64,000 bases of DNA from Wurfbainia villosa (GCA_025175895.1 JAKLTH010000238.1:6324001-6388000), one strand, 5' to 3'. Positions 25,943 to 37,284 are shown, counted from the first letter of the stretch. The notes: generated by a model not told the origin, from the sequence alone. Made by a program: numbers and translations.

Positions 25943-27026
25943 GGATGACTAAAAAGAAGGATTTGCAAAGTGAATATGCAAGTGCAAGCAAGGGGAATAA
26001 TTATTGTTGTTGGAATAAAGCAATGGATGATGTTCTTATTGATGCATATTTGAATCAACATAATATAGGCAACAGGGTTGATGGAACCTTTACTACACAT
26101 GCATATGAAAATATTCTAAATAAATTGAAAGTAAAATTTCCCGACAGACCTATTGATAAGGAGAAGATTCAAAGTCGTATGAAACATATTAAAAGAGGTT
26201 GGTTTTCATGTTATGATTTATTCAAGAATGGTATGAGTGGTTTTGCATGGGATCCTACTACAGAAACATTCATTGCTGAACCTGAAGTTTGCCAACAATA
26301 ATTGAGGTGAGTTTTGTAATATGCATTTGAAAATTATATTTTATTTTCTCTTGTGATATTATCTATAAATGAATATTTGATGCAATTGTATTGTAACTTG
26401 TAAATAAAACCAAAAGCTATCGAATGGAAGAACAAGCCTATTTGAAATTATGAGAAGTTAGTTCAATTATATGGGAAAGATAGAGCTACAGGTCAATATG
26501 CTGAAACTGCATCAGAAATGCGAAAGAGAAAAGCAGACATGGAAATGGAGAATAATATCGGTGGAAATAATTTTTAAAGCATTGATGAAGTTGAATTTAT
26601 GATATCTCAACAAGAAATCTATTTGGACAATTCATATACAGTTAATGAAGATGCCAACTTCCGACTAGTGGTTTTGCACCAACTAAATCTCAATCAAACT
26701 CTTTTGTTGGAGTATCATTCAATAACAAGAGGGCAAAGAAAGGTAAAGTTGATGATGATAGTATAAGCAATGCAATTGAACAAGTAGCTCAAGCCATTGT
26801 GAGTTCAACAGCTGAAATGGTTAAGTCAAATGAACTTCCTATTTCTGAAAATGAAGTGTGGAATTTGTTAAGTCAATTAGGCATTGGGCAACATAAATTT
26901 TCCACATGTTATTTGTATCTTGTTCAACACCCGAAGATGTTGAGAGCTTTACTTAGATGTCCTCATGAATATCACAAAAACTTGTTATTCCAAATGATGG
27001 ATGAAGAGAATCCACCACATGATTAG
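25943..27026 (+). pseudogene. Myb/SANT-like DNA-binding protein of the Harbinger element, broken
   Basis: The first part (25943-26300) reads as a Myb/SANT-like domain: NYCCWNKAMDDVLIDAYL, then DKEKIQSRMKHIKRGW and GFAWDPTTETF. In this family it binds the transposon ends and brings in the transposase. Reading breaks near 26292-26301, close to a possible donor (GAG|GTGAGT near 26305). Related sequence resumes after about 26415 with KLVQLYGKDRATGQYAETAS, stops at 26575, and continues to a C-terminal piece at 26799-27026 (SENEVWNLLSQLGI, HPKMLRALLRCP). At least two stops and one frameshift are present. It lies 160 bp downstream of the transposase in the same direction. Confidence 0.78.
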
Positions 27027-27229
27027 TTTGTTGTTTGTTATGTGGTATACACAATGGAAAAATTTGTTTGGATGTTATAAATCATGTTTTTGGATGATAG
27101 GTACTTGGATGATTTTGTTTGGAGGCTACATATTATGTATTTGGATGATATGTACTTGGATGATTTTGGATATTTGTTAGACTATTATGTATTTGGATGA
27201 TATGTATTTGAAGTTTGTTGCTTGATGAT

Positions 27230-27400
27230 TGAATATACTTTGTTCTTATTATGGTATGGATATTATTTTATTCTTATGATGGTGGAATTTATATACTTTG
27301 TTCTTATTATGGTATGGATATTATTTTATTCTTATGATGGTGGAATTTATATACTTTGTTCTTATTATGGTGGAATAGATATATTTTGTACTGATGTAAA
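27230..27400. repeat. short tandem repeat in the Harbinger 3' region
   Basis: A unit of about 62 bp starting 'atatactttgttcttattatggtatggatatt' in sense occurs twice, followed by a shorter third copy. It is preceded by repeats of 'tatgtatttggatgatatg' at about 27120-27210. No coding function. Confidence 0.7.
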
Positions 27401-28264
27401 TTGGTATACTTTATACTCTGCTTAGATTGATATTTTATGTAGACAAATCTGGCTACCTAGAAATTCATGCTTTTTGTCCATTATCTTGTCTGCAGTTTAT
27501 CCAAATATCTCATAATAAATATAATATCATGATTCATATGTCCAATAAACTTTTTTAAACGATAAAACTTTTTTTTTACATGTTAAATGTAACGCCCGCC
27601 CTTATCTGCTCTCAGGGCGGCGCTACTTTTTTTTTTCTTATAACATAACATATATGGATCATTTCTCCTTCTACATACTTAAACATGTTATCATGGCTTA
27701 AACCTTCTTTTATACATGCATCACATATCATATTCATAATTAGCATGTTATCTCATCTTATCTCATTTTATAACATGCATAACATCAAGATTCATCCATG
27801 AGTTCTAACATACCAAACTTTCATAAGTAATTGAACAGTAACATAACTAAGCAACATTCAACATGGTACTAATAAATCATAGGTCTTATAAGCGGAAGCA
27901 CATGTCTTAAGGTGTTCACTGAGCATATAAATATAAGCAGATAGTAATAGGGTCTCTTTCCACCAGGCCACTATCACACACACTTGGCCCCTCCTGCTAC
28001 TTCCTCTTAGTTCATGTTTCCTTTATCTGCAGTATATGAACAACATAAACTATAAGCCTATAGCTTAGTAAGATTCTTGCCTACTCACAAAAGCCACAAA
28101 CTTCATCAAACAATTAGAAAACAGGAGCATACTAGCAAAAATAACATAAGTATTTCATAACAACACTATTCATCAACATACCAACGTAATGAAAACATAA
28201 GCATGACATACAATTTACATAAGCATGCTAAACATAATTAACTCTAAGCAAGGCATAAATTAAA

Positions 28265-28580
28265 CATAAGCATTCATAATTACATAAATCCTAAACATGC
28301 ATCAAAGACATAATCATAAGTATTCTTAAACTTGAACATAAGCATTCATAATTACATAAATCCTAAACATGCATCAAAGACATAATCATAAGCATTCTTA
28401 AACTTGAACATAAGCATTCATAATTACATAAATCCTAAACATGCATCAAAGACATAATCATAAGCATTCTTAAACTTGAACATAAACATTCATAATTTCA
28501 TAAATCCTAAACATGCATCAAAGACATAATCATAAGCATTCTTAAACTTGAACATAAGCATTCATAATTTCATAAAGGTC
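28265..28580. repeat. 72-bp tandem repeat in the solo LTR, about 4.3 copies
   Basis: 'tacataaatcctaaacatg' recurs at 28281, 28353 and 28425, and the diverged 'ttcataaatcc' at 28497, an exact 72-bp step. It is AT-rich and non-coding. Confidence 0.85.
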
Positions 28581-28849
28581 TTTTCTTTTCAAAACATATA
28601 CATATAGATACTTCAACATAATCATAACTTGCATGGGGGGCCCCAGGTTAAGTACCACATAATGCGCGTTCCCTAATAGGCTGGGGTAGCGAGCCACCAG
28701 ACCTACTAGAGCAAGACCTCTTACGTCTTACCAGGGCAAGACCTCTTACGTCTTCTTATGTCCCTATGGATTTGATTAACGACCACCTGACGGGTCGGGT
28801 ACTTAACCTCTTACAAAGTAAAATACTTAATTCCTTTCTTTCTTGTCTC

Positions 28850-29012
28850 ATCATAAGGAGAGCTCTTAATCCCTACTTGAAAGGGAAGCATCTCCATCTT
28901 ATCTTATCATAAGGAGAGCTCTTAATCCCTACTTGAAAGGGAAGCATCTCCATCTTATCTTATCATAAAGAGAGCTCTTAATCCCTACTTGAAAGGGAAG
29001 CATCTCCATCTT
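28850..29012. repeat. 56-bp tandem repeat in the solo LTR, three copies
   Basis: 'agctcttaatccctacttg' begins at 28861, 28917 and 28973, an exact 56-bp step. Confidence 0.88.
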
Positions 29013-29099
29013 AGACATTTCATAGCATACATGCATTCATAACATAAGAGTACCCTAAAGGGGTCCTAAAGCATAAACATGTTTATCACCTAAGCATAA

Positions 29100-29372
29100 T
29101 TCATAGACATATTCATGGCATATTACATCATAAAACATGTTCATCACATAGGCATATTTCATGGCATATTACATCATAAAACATGTTCATCACATAGGCA
29201 TATTTCATGGCATATTACATCATAAACATGTTCATCACATAGGCATATTTCATAAACATATTTCTTGGCATATTAAATCATAAAACATGTTCACCACATA
29301 GGCATATTTCATAAAGCCCATTTCTTGGCATATTAAATCATAAAACTTGTTCATCACATAGGCATATTAAAG
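29100..29372. repeat. tandem repeat of about 50-60 bp in the solo LTR
   Basis: Five to six units with the core 'tgttcatcacataggcatat' follow each other with variable length, alternating 'catggcatattacat' and 'cataaacatatttcttgg' forms. Confidence 0.75.
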
Positions 29373-29384
29373 TCATCCACCTAA

Positions 29385-29960
29385 CATAACTTCATAAGGG
29401 GGTGTTTTCATGAAACCCTAACCCTAAACCCAAGGTTGGCCGAAACATATAGGGGCACAAAGCTTGGATTTTTGTCCCCTAAATTCATTCATGTAGGCAT
29501 ATATCATAACATAACTTCATAAGGGGTATTTTCATGAAACCCTAACCCTAAAACCATTGGTGGCCGAAACATATAGGGGCACAAAGCTTGGATTTTTGTC
29601 ACCTAAATTCATTCATGTAGGCATATATCATAACATAACTTTATAAGGGGTATTTTCATGAAACCCTAACCCTAAACCCATTGGTTGGCCGAAACATGTA
29701 GGGCCATTATCTTGGATTGTCGACACCTAAAAATCCTACTTGAAGCATACCATCTATGAACATAACCTTAGAATCAAGTTCATGCAACCCTAACCCCAAA
29801 AGCTTGGGTTGGCCGAAACATGTAGGGCTATAATCTTTGGACTTTTGACACCTAAAGATTCCTACTTGAAGCATACAACCTATAAAAATTTCCCTAGTAG
29901 CATTTTCATGAATCCTAGCCCAAAAACTTAGTTGGCCGAAACATATAGGGCTACAAACTT
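29385..29960. repeat. about 125-bp tandem repeat with telo-box-like motif
   Basis: Three good and two diverged units carry 'catgaaaccctaaccctaaa' followed by 'ttggccgaaac'. Good units start near 29391, 29518 and 29642. Each includes AACCCTAA, the plant telo-box word and a piece of the telomere repeat. Confidence 0.75.
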
Positions 29961-30736
29961 CATATTTCTTTCATGTAACCTATCCTACAAAACTAATATA
30001 TTGCAGGTGAGGGAATCTTACATCCTTCGCTTGCTTTTAGTGGGTAGTTGACCTTATGGAAGCCAAGAACTAGCTTCTCCTTGCTTGGATGGGGTTCGCC
30101 CAAAGGTGAAAATGGAGAGGGGGAGAGATGGTTTTCGGTGAGGAAGAAGAAGGGAAGAAGAAGTGGCCAAGTGGAAACTTCCTTCTTCTTTATAAAGGGA
30201 GGAAGAGAAGTTTCTCTTCTCTTTTCCATGCCCCTTCATTTACCCTCATCACACTTATCTATAATTTCCCCTCTTCTTCTAATGATCTAATCCTAGTGGG
30301 CTTCTGGTTAGTGGGTGCATCTATAGGGCTTGACTATCTCTAGAGGTTTAGGGTTCAATTCCTAGGCCTTGCATCTCTTTTTGGCTATTTTCTTTTATTT
30401 TTCGAAGAAAAGCCCACATCAAGCCCATTATCGTAAAGCCAAAAACTCTCGTAAAATTGCTAGAAATTTTACGGGCGTTACATTAAATGAGGTCTTGCAT
30501 TTTTTGTTGCAATGTTATTGAGGGTATTTTTGTAACTTTATATATTTAACTTTCATTCCCCTTCCTTTCCTCCCAAACAAGGTAATACATATTACGTTAA
30601 TGAACTCTCCCTTCCTCCCAAACAAAGGGAAAGTATATATTTTCCCTCCCCTCCCTTCCCCTCCCTTCCCCTCGCTTCCCCTCCCTTTTCTTTCCATTAC
30701 TTACACTTTCCTCACCTCCTCCCAAACAAGGCCTAA

Positions 30737-31259
30737 GGGGTAGGTTGAAAATTGCCAACGATGATTCAAGAATATCGCGGAGAGTTTGGGAGTAATCAAT
30801 GAACACTTAATAGTCGCCGACAAAGAGCTTTAGAATAATCCATGACTTTATCAAGGACTCAAAAGTTTTAAGTTGTATGTTTTGTGTCATTAAAGGGAGT
30901 TTAAACATGGCATGAGTTTACAAAAAACTTATTAAAAATTAGTTTCAATCCTATGCTATATCTTCTCAAGATGACTTTACCATCGACTTTAATTAAATTA
31001 TGAAATATAAAAAACCGTCGAATAGAAGAAAATTAAGATATAAAGAAAAACAAATCGTAGAAATTAAAAAAATAAAGAAATAAGAAAACAAAAGAAAGTA
31101 CTTTTCAAAATTGTGTTGATATTTTTAAGTATTTTACATTAATTATAAAAGTAAAATGAATGTTATCGTACACAATTAATCTGTGAACAATCATGAGTAC
31201 CTCTATTATTCATCGTCTAATCCCTTAGAGTTCAAGTATTACCCTATAGTGCTTACCCG
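30737..31259. other. AT-rich DNA, nothing recognised
   Basis: Between the Harbinger element and the CTCGAG-rich block. No frame of protein-like composition. Confidence 0.4.
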
Positions 31260-31860
31260 ATCGGAAGTCGTGTTTCTCACTCAGATGCGCAAAGAGATAC
31301 TTAGGCGATGCGGTGCTCGAGTGCACTGAGGAACTCGAGGATCGGGCGAGACGTGGAACTCAGACACAAAGGTGCTCGGGCCCAATGAGAAATCTAGAGT
31401 CGTGTGAGCGGTACTCTGGCACATAGTGCTCGAGCGCCTAGTGGTGCTCAGTGTTACTGGTGCTCGGGAGTTTCTCTAGTGTGTGCTCTAGAAAGCCCTG
31501 ATTCCCAGTCGAGAGTACTCCATAATAGCAAGCAGTGCTCAACGAGTACTCCGCAACGCTCAAGAGTACTCGATAATGAAATTGGCAGTGCTCTAGAGTC
31601 CCCGAGAAAGCTCGGCAGGGCTCAGTTGTGCTTGGCTCAAAGTATTTTAGAAGAGTCAGGGAGCTCTGGGTACTTGGGAAGACCCAAGGTGCTCGAGAGC
31701 TCGAGATGCTGATCATGTGCATAAATTCTTGGGTACTCGGGAAGAGCAGAGGAGCTCGGGAGCTCAGCACGAGCAAGATGCCTGGTGCTTGAGGTTGATG
31801 AGGATCTCGAGAGCTCGACACGAGTAAAGGTGCTTAGGTTGCACTAAGTTGCTCATCACG
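31260..31860. repeat. block rich in GTGCTCGAG / GAGCTCG words
   Basis: Words such as tgctcgag, gctcgggag, gagtactc and gagctcg recur irregularly across 600 bp, often as short palindromes (ctcgag, gagctc, gagtactc). GC content is higher than in the flanks. The long frames on both strands here are rich in Ser/Leu and look like repeat translation. It may be an old short-unit satellite. Confidence 0.5.
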
Positions 31861-32159
31861 AGTGTTAATTTGAATTTGACCCAGAGAATGAGAGTAGTCC
31901 ACTTGGTTCAGGTCTAAGCCGGGTGTCTTAGAGAAAACAAAGAGATCTAACTCTGAGATGTGTGACAAAAAGATGCTAGTGTTTAGTGACAAGAAGATTC
32001 TTAAAGTGACACGTAGGTTTACCGAGGGTATAATAGTACATGTGATTATTTATGTACCGCATCTTAATTTGAATAGTGAGATGTAATTTTAGATTGTGGT
32101 GTATGACGTCTGTTAATTCATACGCTCGTCTTGGAATTTGTATTCAAGTCATTTTGAAT

Positions 32160-32314
32160 TTTGATGATGAGTAGGGTATACAAAGTAGAGATAATAAGCA
32201 TCATATATCACTTATGTCTCTTTATTTCGTGTGACAGAGATATGACTATGACAAAAAGTGTCATATTAGATCTCATGAAGGGAAACAAGTTGAACGATTA
32301 CAACTATGACATTT
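32160..32314 (+). pseudogene. fragment of a copia-type gag, cut by the next element
   Basis: The frame here contains VILDLMKGNKLNDYNYDI, which resembles the N-terminal part of Ty1/copia gag proteins (a 'KLNG.NYDIW' type segment). It ends exactly where the old copia LTR begins at 32315. This suggests that the old copia element jumped into an earlier copia gag. The matching right half was not found beyond 38.2 kb. Confidence 0.4.
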
Positions 32315-32819
32315 TGTTGGTGGTGGGCTTACATGGGATTATCGTAATCGTCCGATTGTGTCGTATTGATTCGAACTTGATTAAGTTATCTATTTATTGG
32401 TTTGCGAGTTTCAGTTATTTGATGTGGGATTTAATATGTAGAACTCATTATAAAAAGGATCCGTTATTGATGGTGGGTCAATAACGGAATGACCCGTTCT
32501 CTATATATAAGGCATGGTCCTTGTAGGGGTTGGCATTCTGACAGACTCTCGATATCCTATCGGCTAGGGTTTATAGCACCATCACTCCAGATCCCTACGG
32601 AAGACCATCCTTTGCATATTCGCAGGAACTCTGGACCGAATCTCACCGACTATAAACGATGGTTGTTCCGTTGCAATCAGGTTATTTTGTTCATGCCATT
32701 GGTTTCATTTTATGTTTTTTTTGTTGTTATAGAAATTGATAAAACTAGATCTGATTCGCGAATCTTATTGTATATATTCGATTTTTTTCATACATGCTTA
32801 GAATCATGGATTTCCATCA
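32315..32819 (+). repeat. copia-1 5' LTR
   Basis: It starts TGTTGG and ends in ..CCATCA just before the primer-binding site. A TATA-like 'tctatatataagg' lies at about 32500, followed by the transcribed R/U5 block that is also present in the 3' LTR. The exact end may be 32816 or 32819. Confidence 0.75.
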
Positions 32820-32821
32820 AT

Positions 32822-32833
32822 TGGTATCAGAGC
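32822..32833 (+). promoter_or_regulatory. copia-1 primer-binding site
   Basis: TGGTATCAGAGC, complementary to the 3' end of plant initiator Met-tRNA, the usual primer of copia reverse transcription. Confidence 0.9.
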
Positions 32834-33002
32834 ATTGGTTGTTCTATCGATTTCTTTGGCGTTAGGTTGTGTTTTTCGTCGATTTTGCACAAGATTTGGA
32901 ACTTTTGTCGCAAAATGATGATTATTTGACAAAAATGTAAGTAAATGGCAATCGACTTATGTGCTCAAACTTAGACACAAAATCTTTCTTAGTCAATTAG
33001 GC

Positions 33003-33126
33003 AGTCGACTGTCATAAGTCACCAGTCGACTGGTGAGGCCGAGTTTGCTCACAGAAGGTATTGTAGTCGACTGGTGCAATTGAAATCATCCACAAAAGGT
33101 ACTCTAGTCGACTGACTCAGTCGACT
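33003..33126 (+). repeat. five AGTCGACT palindromes in the copia-1 leader
   Basis: AGTCGACT occurs at 33003, 33024, 33065, 33106 and 33119. The second is the centre of a perfect 16-bp palindrome CACCAGTCGACTGGTG. In RNA such self-complementary words can pair between two molecules. Confidence 0.85.
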
Positions 33127-33539
33127 GATGTCTATCAGTCTCCTGGTGATGAGTGTAGATGAGTTCGAGCACGTTTTGACATAGGAAACTTTCGAAGGTC
33201 ATAACTTTTCGCTCATGATGAGTTTTGAGGCGTTCTCGATTGTGTTTTGAAGCTCGTTTAGAGCTCTACGTGTATTATAGTAGGGTTAACCCCCTATAAC
33301 AACTTGTTTCGACCCTTAAAAAAGTCATTTAATACCTTTTCGGAGGCTCCGAAGTTTTGAGTCTGATGTTATGGTCGTTTTTTACAACATAAGACTACTA
33401 AAGTACAATTGAGTTTACTAGGTTTTCTAAAGTATCTATTTACACATATGATTCTATTTCAAACTAATAATTATCACCAAAGTTAGAACTATTATGGAAG
33501 CTTAGAACATACTGTGTAGATAGATGTATGTATATACTA

Positions 33540-34010
33540 GATGTAATTCGCCAAAAGGAAAGTTATGTTTATGCTAGACATATGTTAAGAATGATTTACA
33601 TATAAAAAATATATTTTATGGATAAATTTTATTGATCATGTGCACAAGATGTCGACCCAAAGGAAGACATTTTGTGTAGCATATTAATAGCTTAATAAAT
33701 TCTGTTGATCATACGTACAAAAATATCAGTCCAAAGGAAGGTATTTTGTGCGGTGGATCAAAAGGTTGATAAATTATGTTATAGATCATACACGCAGGGT
33801 GTCACCCCAAAGGAAGACATTTTGTGTGGTAGGTCAAGGGTTTGTAAACCATAGACTCAGACAAATATAGCTTATATAAGGGATAATTTAGTTATACATA
33901 TTATGTGTCACCCCAAAGGAAGACACATGATATGACCAACAAAAATTATCATGAGCTATAATTTAGAGAGCACCTCTAATAAGTTACAATGCAGTCCAAA
34001 GACTAAGTGT
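33540..34010 (+). promoter_or_regulatory. array of stem-loops with constant CCAAAGGAA loop in the copia-1 leader
   Basis: Four clear hairpins share an apical CCAAAGGAA: arms 33643-33653/33665-33675, 33717-33727/33740-33749, 33793-33803/33815-33825 and 33897-33909/33922-33934. The stems differ between copies but stay paired, for example CACAAGATGTC with GACATTTTGTG in the first and CATATTATGTGTC with GACACATGATATG in the fourth; the third pairs over 11 positions using G-U pairs. Copy 2 has an outer TTGATC/GATCAA stem. Weaker members are near 33550 (ccaaaaggaa) and 33993 (tccaaagac). An RNA role in packaging, dimerisation or translation is inferred, not shown. Confidence 0.7.
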
Positions 34011-34126
34011 AATGTTATACTTGGTATCTCATTTAACATGTATATTATACATATTATCAATGATTATTATCTTTTTATGTTCTTGGCATTATATAATATT
34101 CTTGTATTTTTTTTCTTTTTTATTCA

Positions 34127-37100
34127 GTGAACTCAATAACTGCCCACATAGCAAACATTCTTACACTCACGGGTACTAACTTTAACCAGTGGAAAGAATA
34201 TGTAATAGTGGTCTTGGGATGCATGGGCTTAGACTATGCATTAAGATATGATTGTCATGCACCTCTGACTAGTTCTGGCACGACAGAGGAGAGGACTCAA
34301 TTTGAACGATGGGAGCACTCTAATCATATGAATCTGAGCATTATGAAGTTATCCATCCCATAATCTATTAGAGACTCTATAACTGAATAAGTGGATGTCA
34401 AGGTTTTCTTGAGTCAATTAGCAGATCGATTCACTTTAAGTGAAAAAGGTCGAAACAAACATATTCTTGTCAAAGTTTATTACTATGAGATCTAAAGGAA
34501 AGAGAAATGTCAAAGAGTACATTATGGAGATGTTAAATATTGTCACAAAACTTAAAGCACTTAAGCTATAAATGTATGAAAGCATGTTGATGCATTTTGT
34601 CTAGTTGTCTCTACCTGCACAGTTCACACCTTCAAGATAAGTTACAACACTTAGAAGGAGCAGTGGGCATTAAATAAGTTTATAGCTCAATGTGTGCAAG
34701 AAGAGGAGAGATTGAAGCGGGAGGCATTAGAGAGTGCTAATCTGACATCCAATACTCAGGGCACCAATAATAAAAGGAAGAGAAACAATTTTAAGGGGAA
34801 AACAAAGCAAACTGCAAACACAAGAACATTCGGTCAAAGTTGACAAAGGGAACAATATAAGGTGACTGCTTGTTACTTCTGCAAAAAGAATGGTCATGTC
34901 AAAAAAGAATGTCCTAAGTATATTAATTGGCGTAATAAGAAAGATAATTTGTACAAGTTGTAAGTCAATTTCAGCTTCCATACATATAGACACTTGGTGG
35001 ATAGATGTTGGTATACCGACTCACATTAGTGTCTTTATGCAGAATTGCATCCTCTACAGTCGACTACCGTTTGATGGTGAAAGACACATCATTACTCAAG
35101 GTAGAAAGCAAGTTGGAGTAGTAGCATTAAGTGTTTTTTGTTTTATGTTTAGTTTAAGGAACTATGTCAATTTGAATTTGGAAAATAATGTATCGTCTTT
35201 TAGACGGATATTTATTTATATTTTCTGTTTGAACAAATAAAGTTTTCCTTGTTCATTTAGAAATAAAATTTTCAATATTTTCTAAATTCAACAATTTTCC
35301 TTAATTGATAAACTATAAAGTTTTAAAACACTTATATGTTTATGAGCAATAAATATATGCATATTGAAAGTGCGAAGCTTAGCTAACAAGAAATTCATTC
35401 GGTAGTTAAAATATTTATCTAAATAACTCTGAAAAGAATTTTTGATTTCCTTAACAAATTCTATACAGAGTATGTTAAAGGAAAATCGATTAACAAATTA
35501 CTTTTATGAGTATGATATTGTGGTTTAATGTACCATGGATGATATTCATTATGAGAATGATGTGGCTAAGCAAAGGATCCAAACCTTATAGGTTATGATG
35601 TGAAGAAGATGATTTATACTTCTTTGCTAAAATCCTTGCTAAAGCACTCATGGTTGCAGTTACCTTTGCAAAAGGGGTTTTCAATAAAGATAGTAATCTA
35701 AATCTTATACATCTAGGGTTGTCCAACTATTAGACATTATGAACCTAAAGAAGGAAATTGGACTTAAAGAATTATGAGCTGTCATTTAGTATAATACTTT
35801 AATCCACCCCTTGAGATTCTTCAATAAATGCTAAATTTATTTAAAATAGTAGGAGTGTTAAGCTCATGGACGTGTCATTTAAAGAGGAGAGCATTAGCGA
35901 TCCTACTAAGGATACTATAGTTGTAACTAGCAGGGGTTTGATATTCTGTGTAGAAGTTGCACATCTAATAGAAATAATACACTATGACATCCAACCGCTT
36001 TAAACAAAAAATGTCACTAAGTAAATCTACTAGGGAAAGGAGATCCACGTTTTTTGCGTTATCATATTTATCTCCAAGAATATGGAATATGTATATGAGG
36101 TTGACATCGAGTTGAAAGATGATTCTTCATCTTTTCAGAATGTAAAATTGTATTCTAACCCTAGAAAATACACTAAAGTCATGAAGGTTGAGTTGAAGTC
36201 TATAACTATCAATGACATATAGAAGCTAGTCGAATTGTCTGAAAGAGTGAAATTTATTTGTGGTAAGTGGATATTTAGAACTAAACAAGATTCATAGGAC
36301 AATGTCGAAAGCACGCCTTGTAACTAAGGGATTTACTCAGTAAGTGAATATAAATTACAAATGAGACTTTCTCATCTATGTCAATGAAAGACTCTATAAG
36401 AGTAATCATGACATTGATAACTCACTGCAATTTAAGCTACATTAAATGAACATTACGACTATGTTCTTTAATGGGAACATTAAGGAATCAATGTATATAG
36501 TGCATCCATAGAGCTTTGAATCGTGATTCAAAATACTAGTATACAATTTAAATAAGTCCATTTTATGGTTTAAAATTTGACATTTCATTATTAGTACCAT
36601 AAATCTTGATAAGGAGGTTACCTCATTCAGGTGTGGAAGGAAACTTATCGATCAGTTAAAATATGTCAAGTTCAGTGGAAGTTGAAATGTGTCTCATATA
36701 TGCATAGGAATGCACACATTCAATTTAGTGTACATTGTAGGAATGTTAGATAAACAATTGAATAAAGCATTGTAAAAGGAGTTATGTAGTATTTTTAATA
36801 AATTATTTAAATGCTCACATAGCGAAAATCTGATTGCCTGAAAGTGATTAGATATTAAGACTTCGCATTTTAATGGGTGTCTCGATGGTGAGAGGTTTGC
36901 ATTAAAAAATATCTTCATGTTGTTAAGAAGAGCTGTCATTTGGAAACACGTCAAACAAATGTTGATAGCCACCTCAATAATGAAAAATGAATTAGTAAAT
37001 TGTTACAGAGCATCCAATATGGTTACATATTTTATCACATAATAAAGATCATTTGGAGCCTTGATGGCTATTTGGGATCAACTGTGATAATAAAGCTGCG

Positions 37101-37260
37101 AAATTTTAGGCCAATAACAACTGTAGCATGTCGACGTCATTTTGCATCAACATAAAATGGCAAACAGATAAAAGAAAGAGTTCAGAGTGATCAAAGCTTT
37201 GATAGAGCATATTAGGACATACTTTATATCCATTATCAAAGTGGGTTTAAAATGGGAGTT
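34127..37260 (+). pseudogene. copia-1 gag-pol, heavily decayed
   Basis: Order of remains: gag from 34127 (TGTNFNQWKEYVIVVLGCMG; no ATG remains at the expected start). A zinc knuckle CYFCKKNGHVKKEC (CX2CX4HX4C) follows at about 34867-34915. The protease block is WWIDVGIPTHI at about 34995, where the catalytic DSG has become DVG. Reverse-transcriptase remains lie at about 36190-36300 (LVELSERVKFICGKWIFRTK) and 36440-36500. RNase H-like remains lie at about 36960-37240. There are dozens of stops and frameshifts, and integrase is hardly recognisable at 35.2-35.9 kb. By family knowledge the intact polyprotein made virus-like particles and cDNA. It cannot be active. Confidence 0.75.
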
Positions 37261-37284
37261 TTTCATATGGATGAAGTACCGATT

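Larger units (their letters stand above)
27588..30482. mobile_element. solo LTR, 2,895 bp, nested in the Harbinger element
   Basis: The segment begins TGTAACGCCCG and ends CGGGCGTTACA, giving the TG..CA edges of an LTR with 11-bp inverted ends. It is flanked by a perfect 5-bp duplication TTAAA (27583-27587 and 30483-30487). There is no gag-pol or primer-binding site inside, so this is a solo LTR left by recombination. TGTAACGCCC ends are common in plant Ty3/gypsy LTRs, so gypsy origin is likely but not proven. A TATA-like 'ctttataaagg' at about 30187, roughly 290 bp from the right edge, suggests that the LTR reads left to right. Confidence 0.85.
23783..30733 (+). mobile_element. PIF/Harbinger DNA transposon, nearly complete
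   Basis: Left end GGGCTTGTTTGAGAGGAG and, on the other strand, right end GGCCTTGTTTGGGAGGAG form terminal inverted repeats. They are flanked by a 3-bp TAA duplication (23780-23782 and 30734-30736), as this superfamily makes. Inside are the two genes expected of an autonomous element: a HARBI1-type DDE transposase (24425-25785) and a Myb/SANT-like DNA-binding protein (25943-27026), both broken. A 2.9-kb solo LTR interrupts it, so the original transposon was about 4.05 kb. The element ends about 840 bp upstream of the phosphatase promoter. Confidence 0.92.

Noticed and set aside
29400..29700. Possible interstitial telomere
   Set aside because: Only one or two CCCTAA words per unit inside a larger LTR repeat; not a run of telomere units.
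31404..31821. Overlapping frames of 102 and 127 codons on opposite strands
   Set aside because: Both translate the CTCGAG-rich repetitive block; composition is driven by the repeated words.
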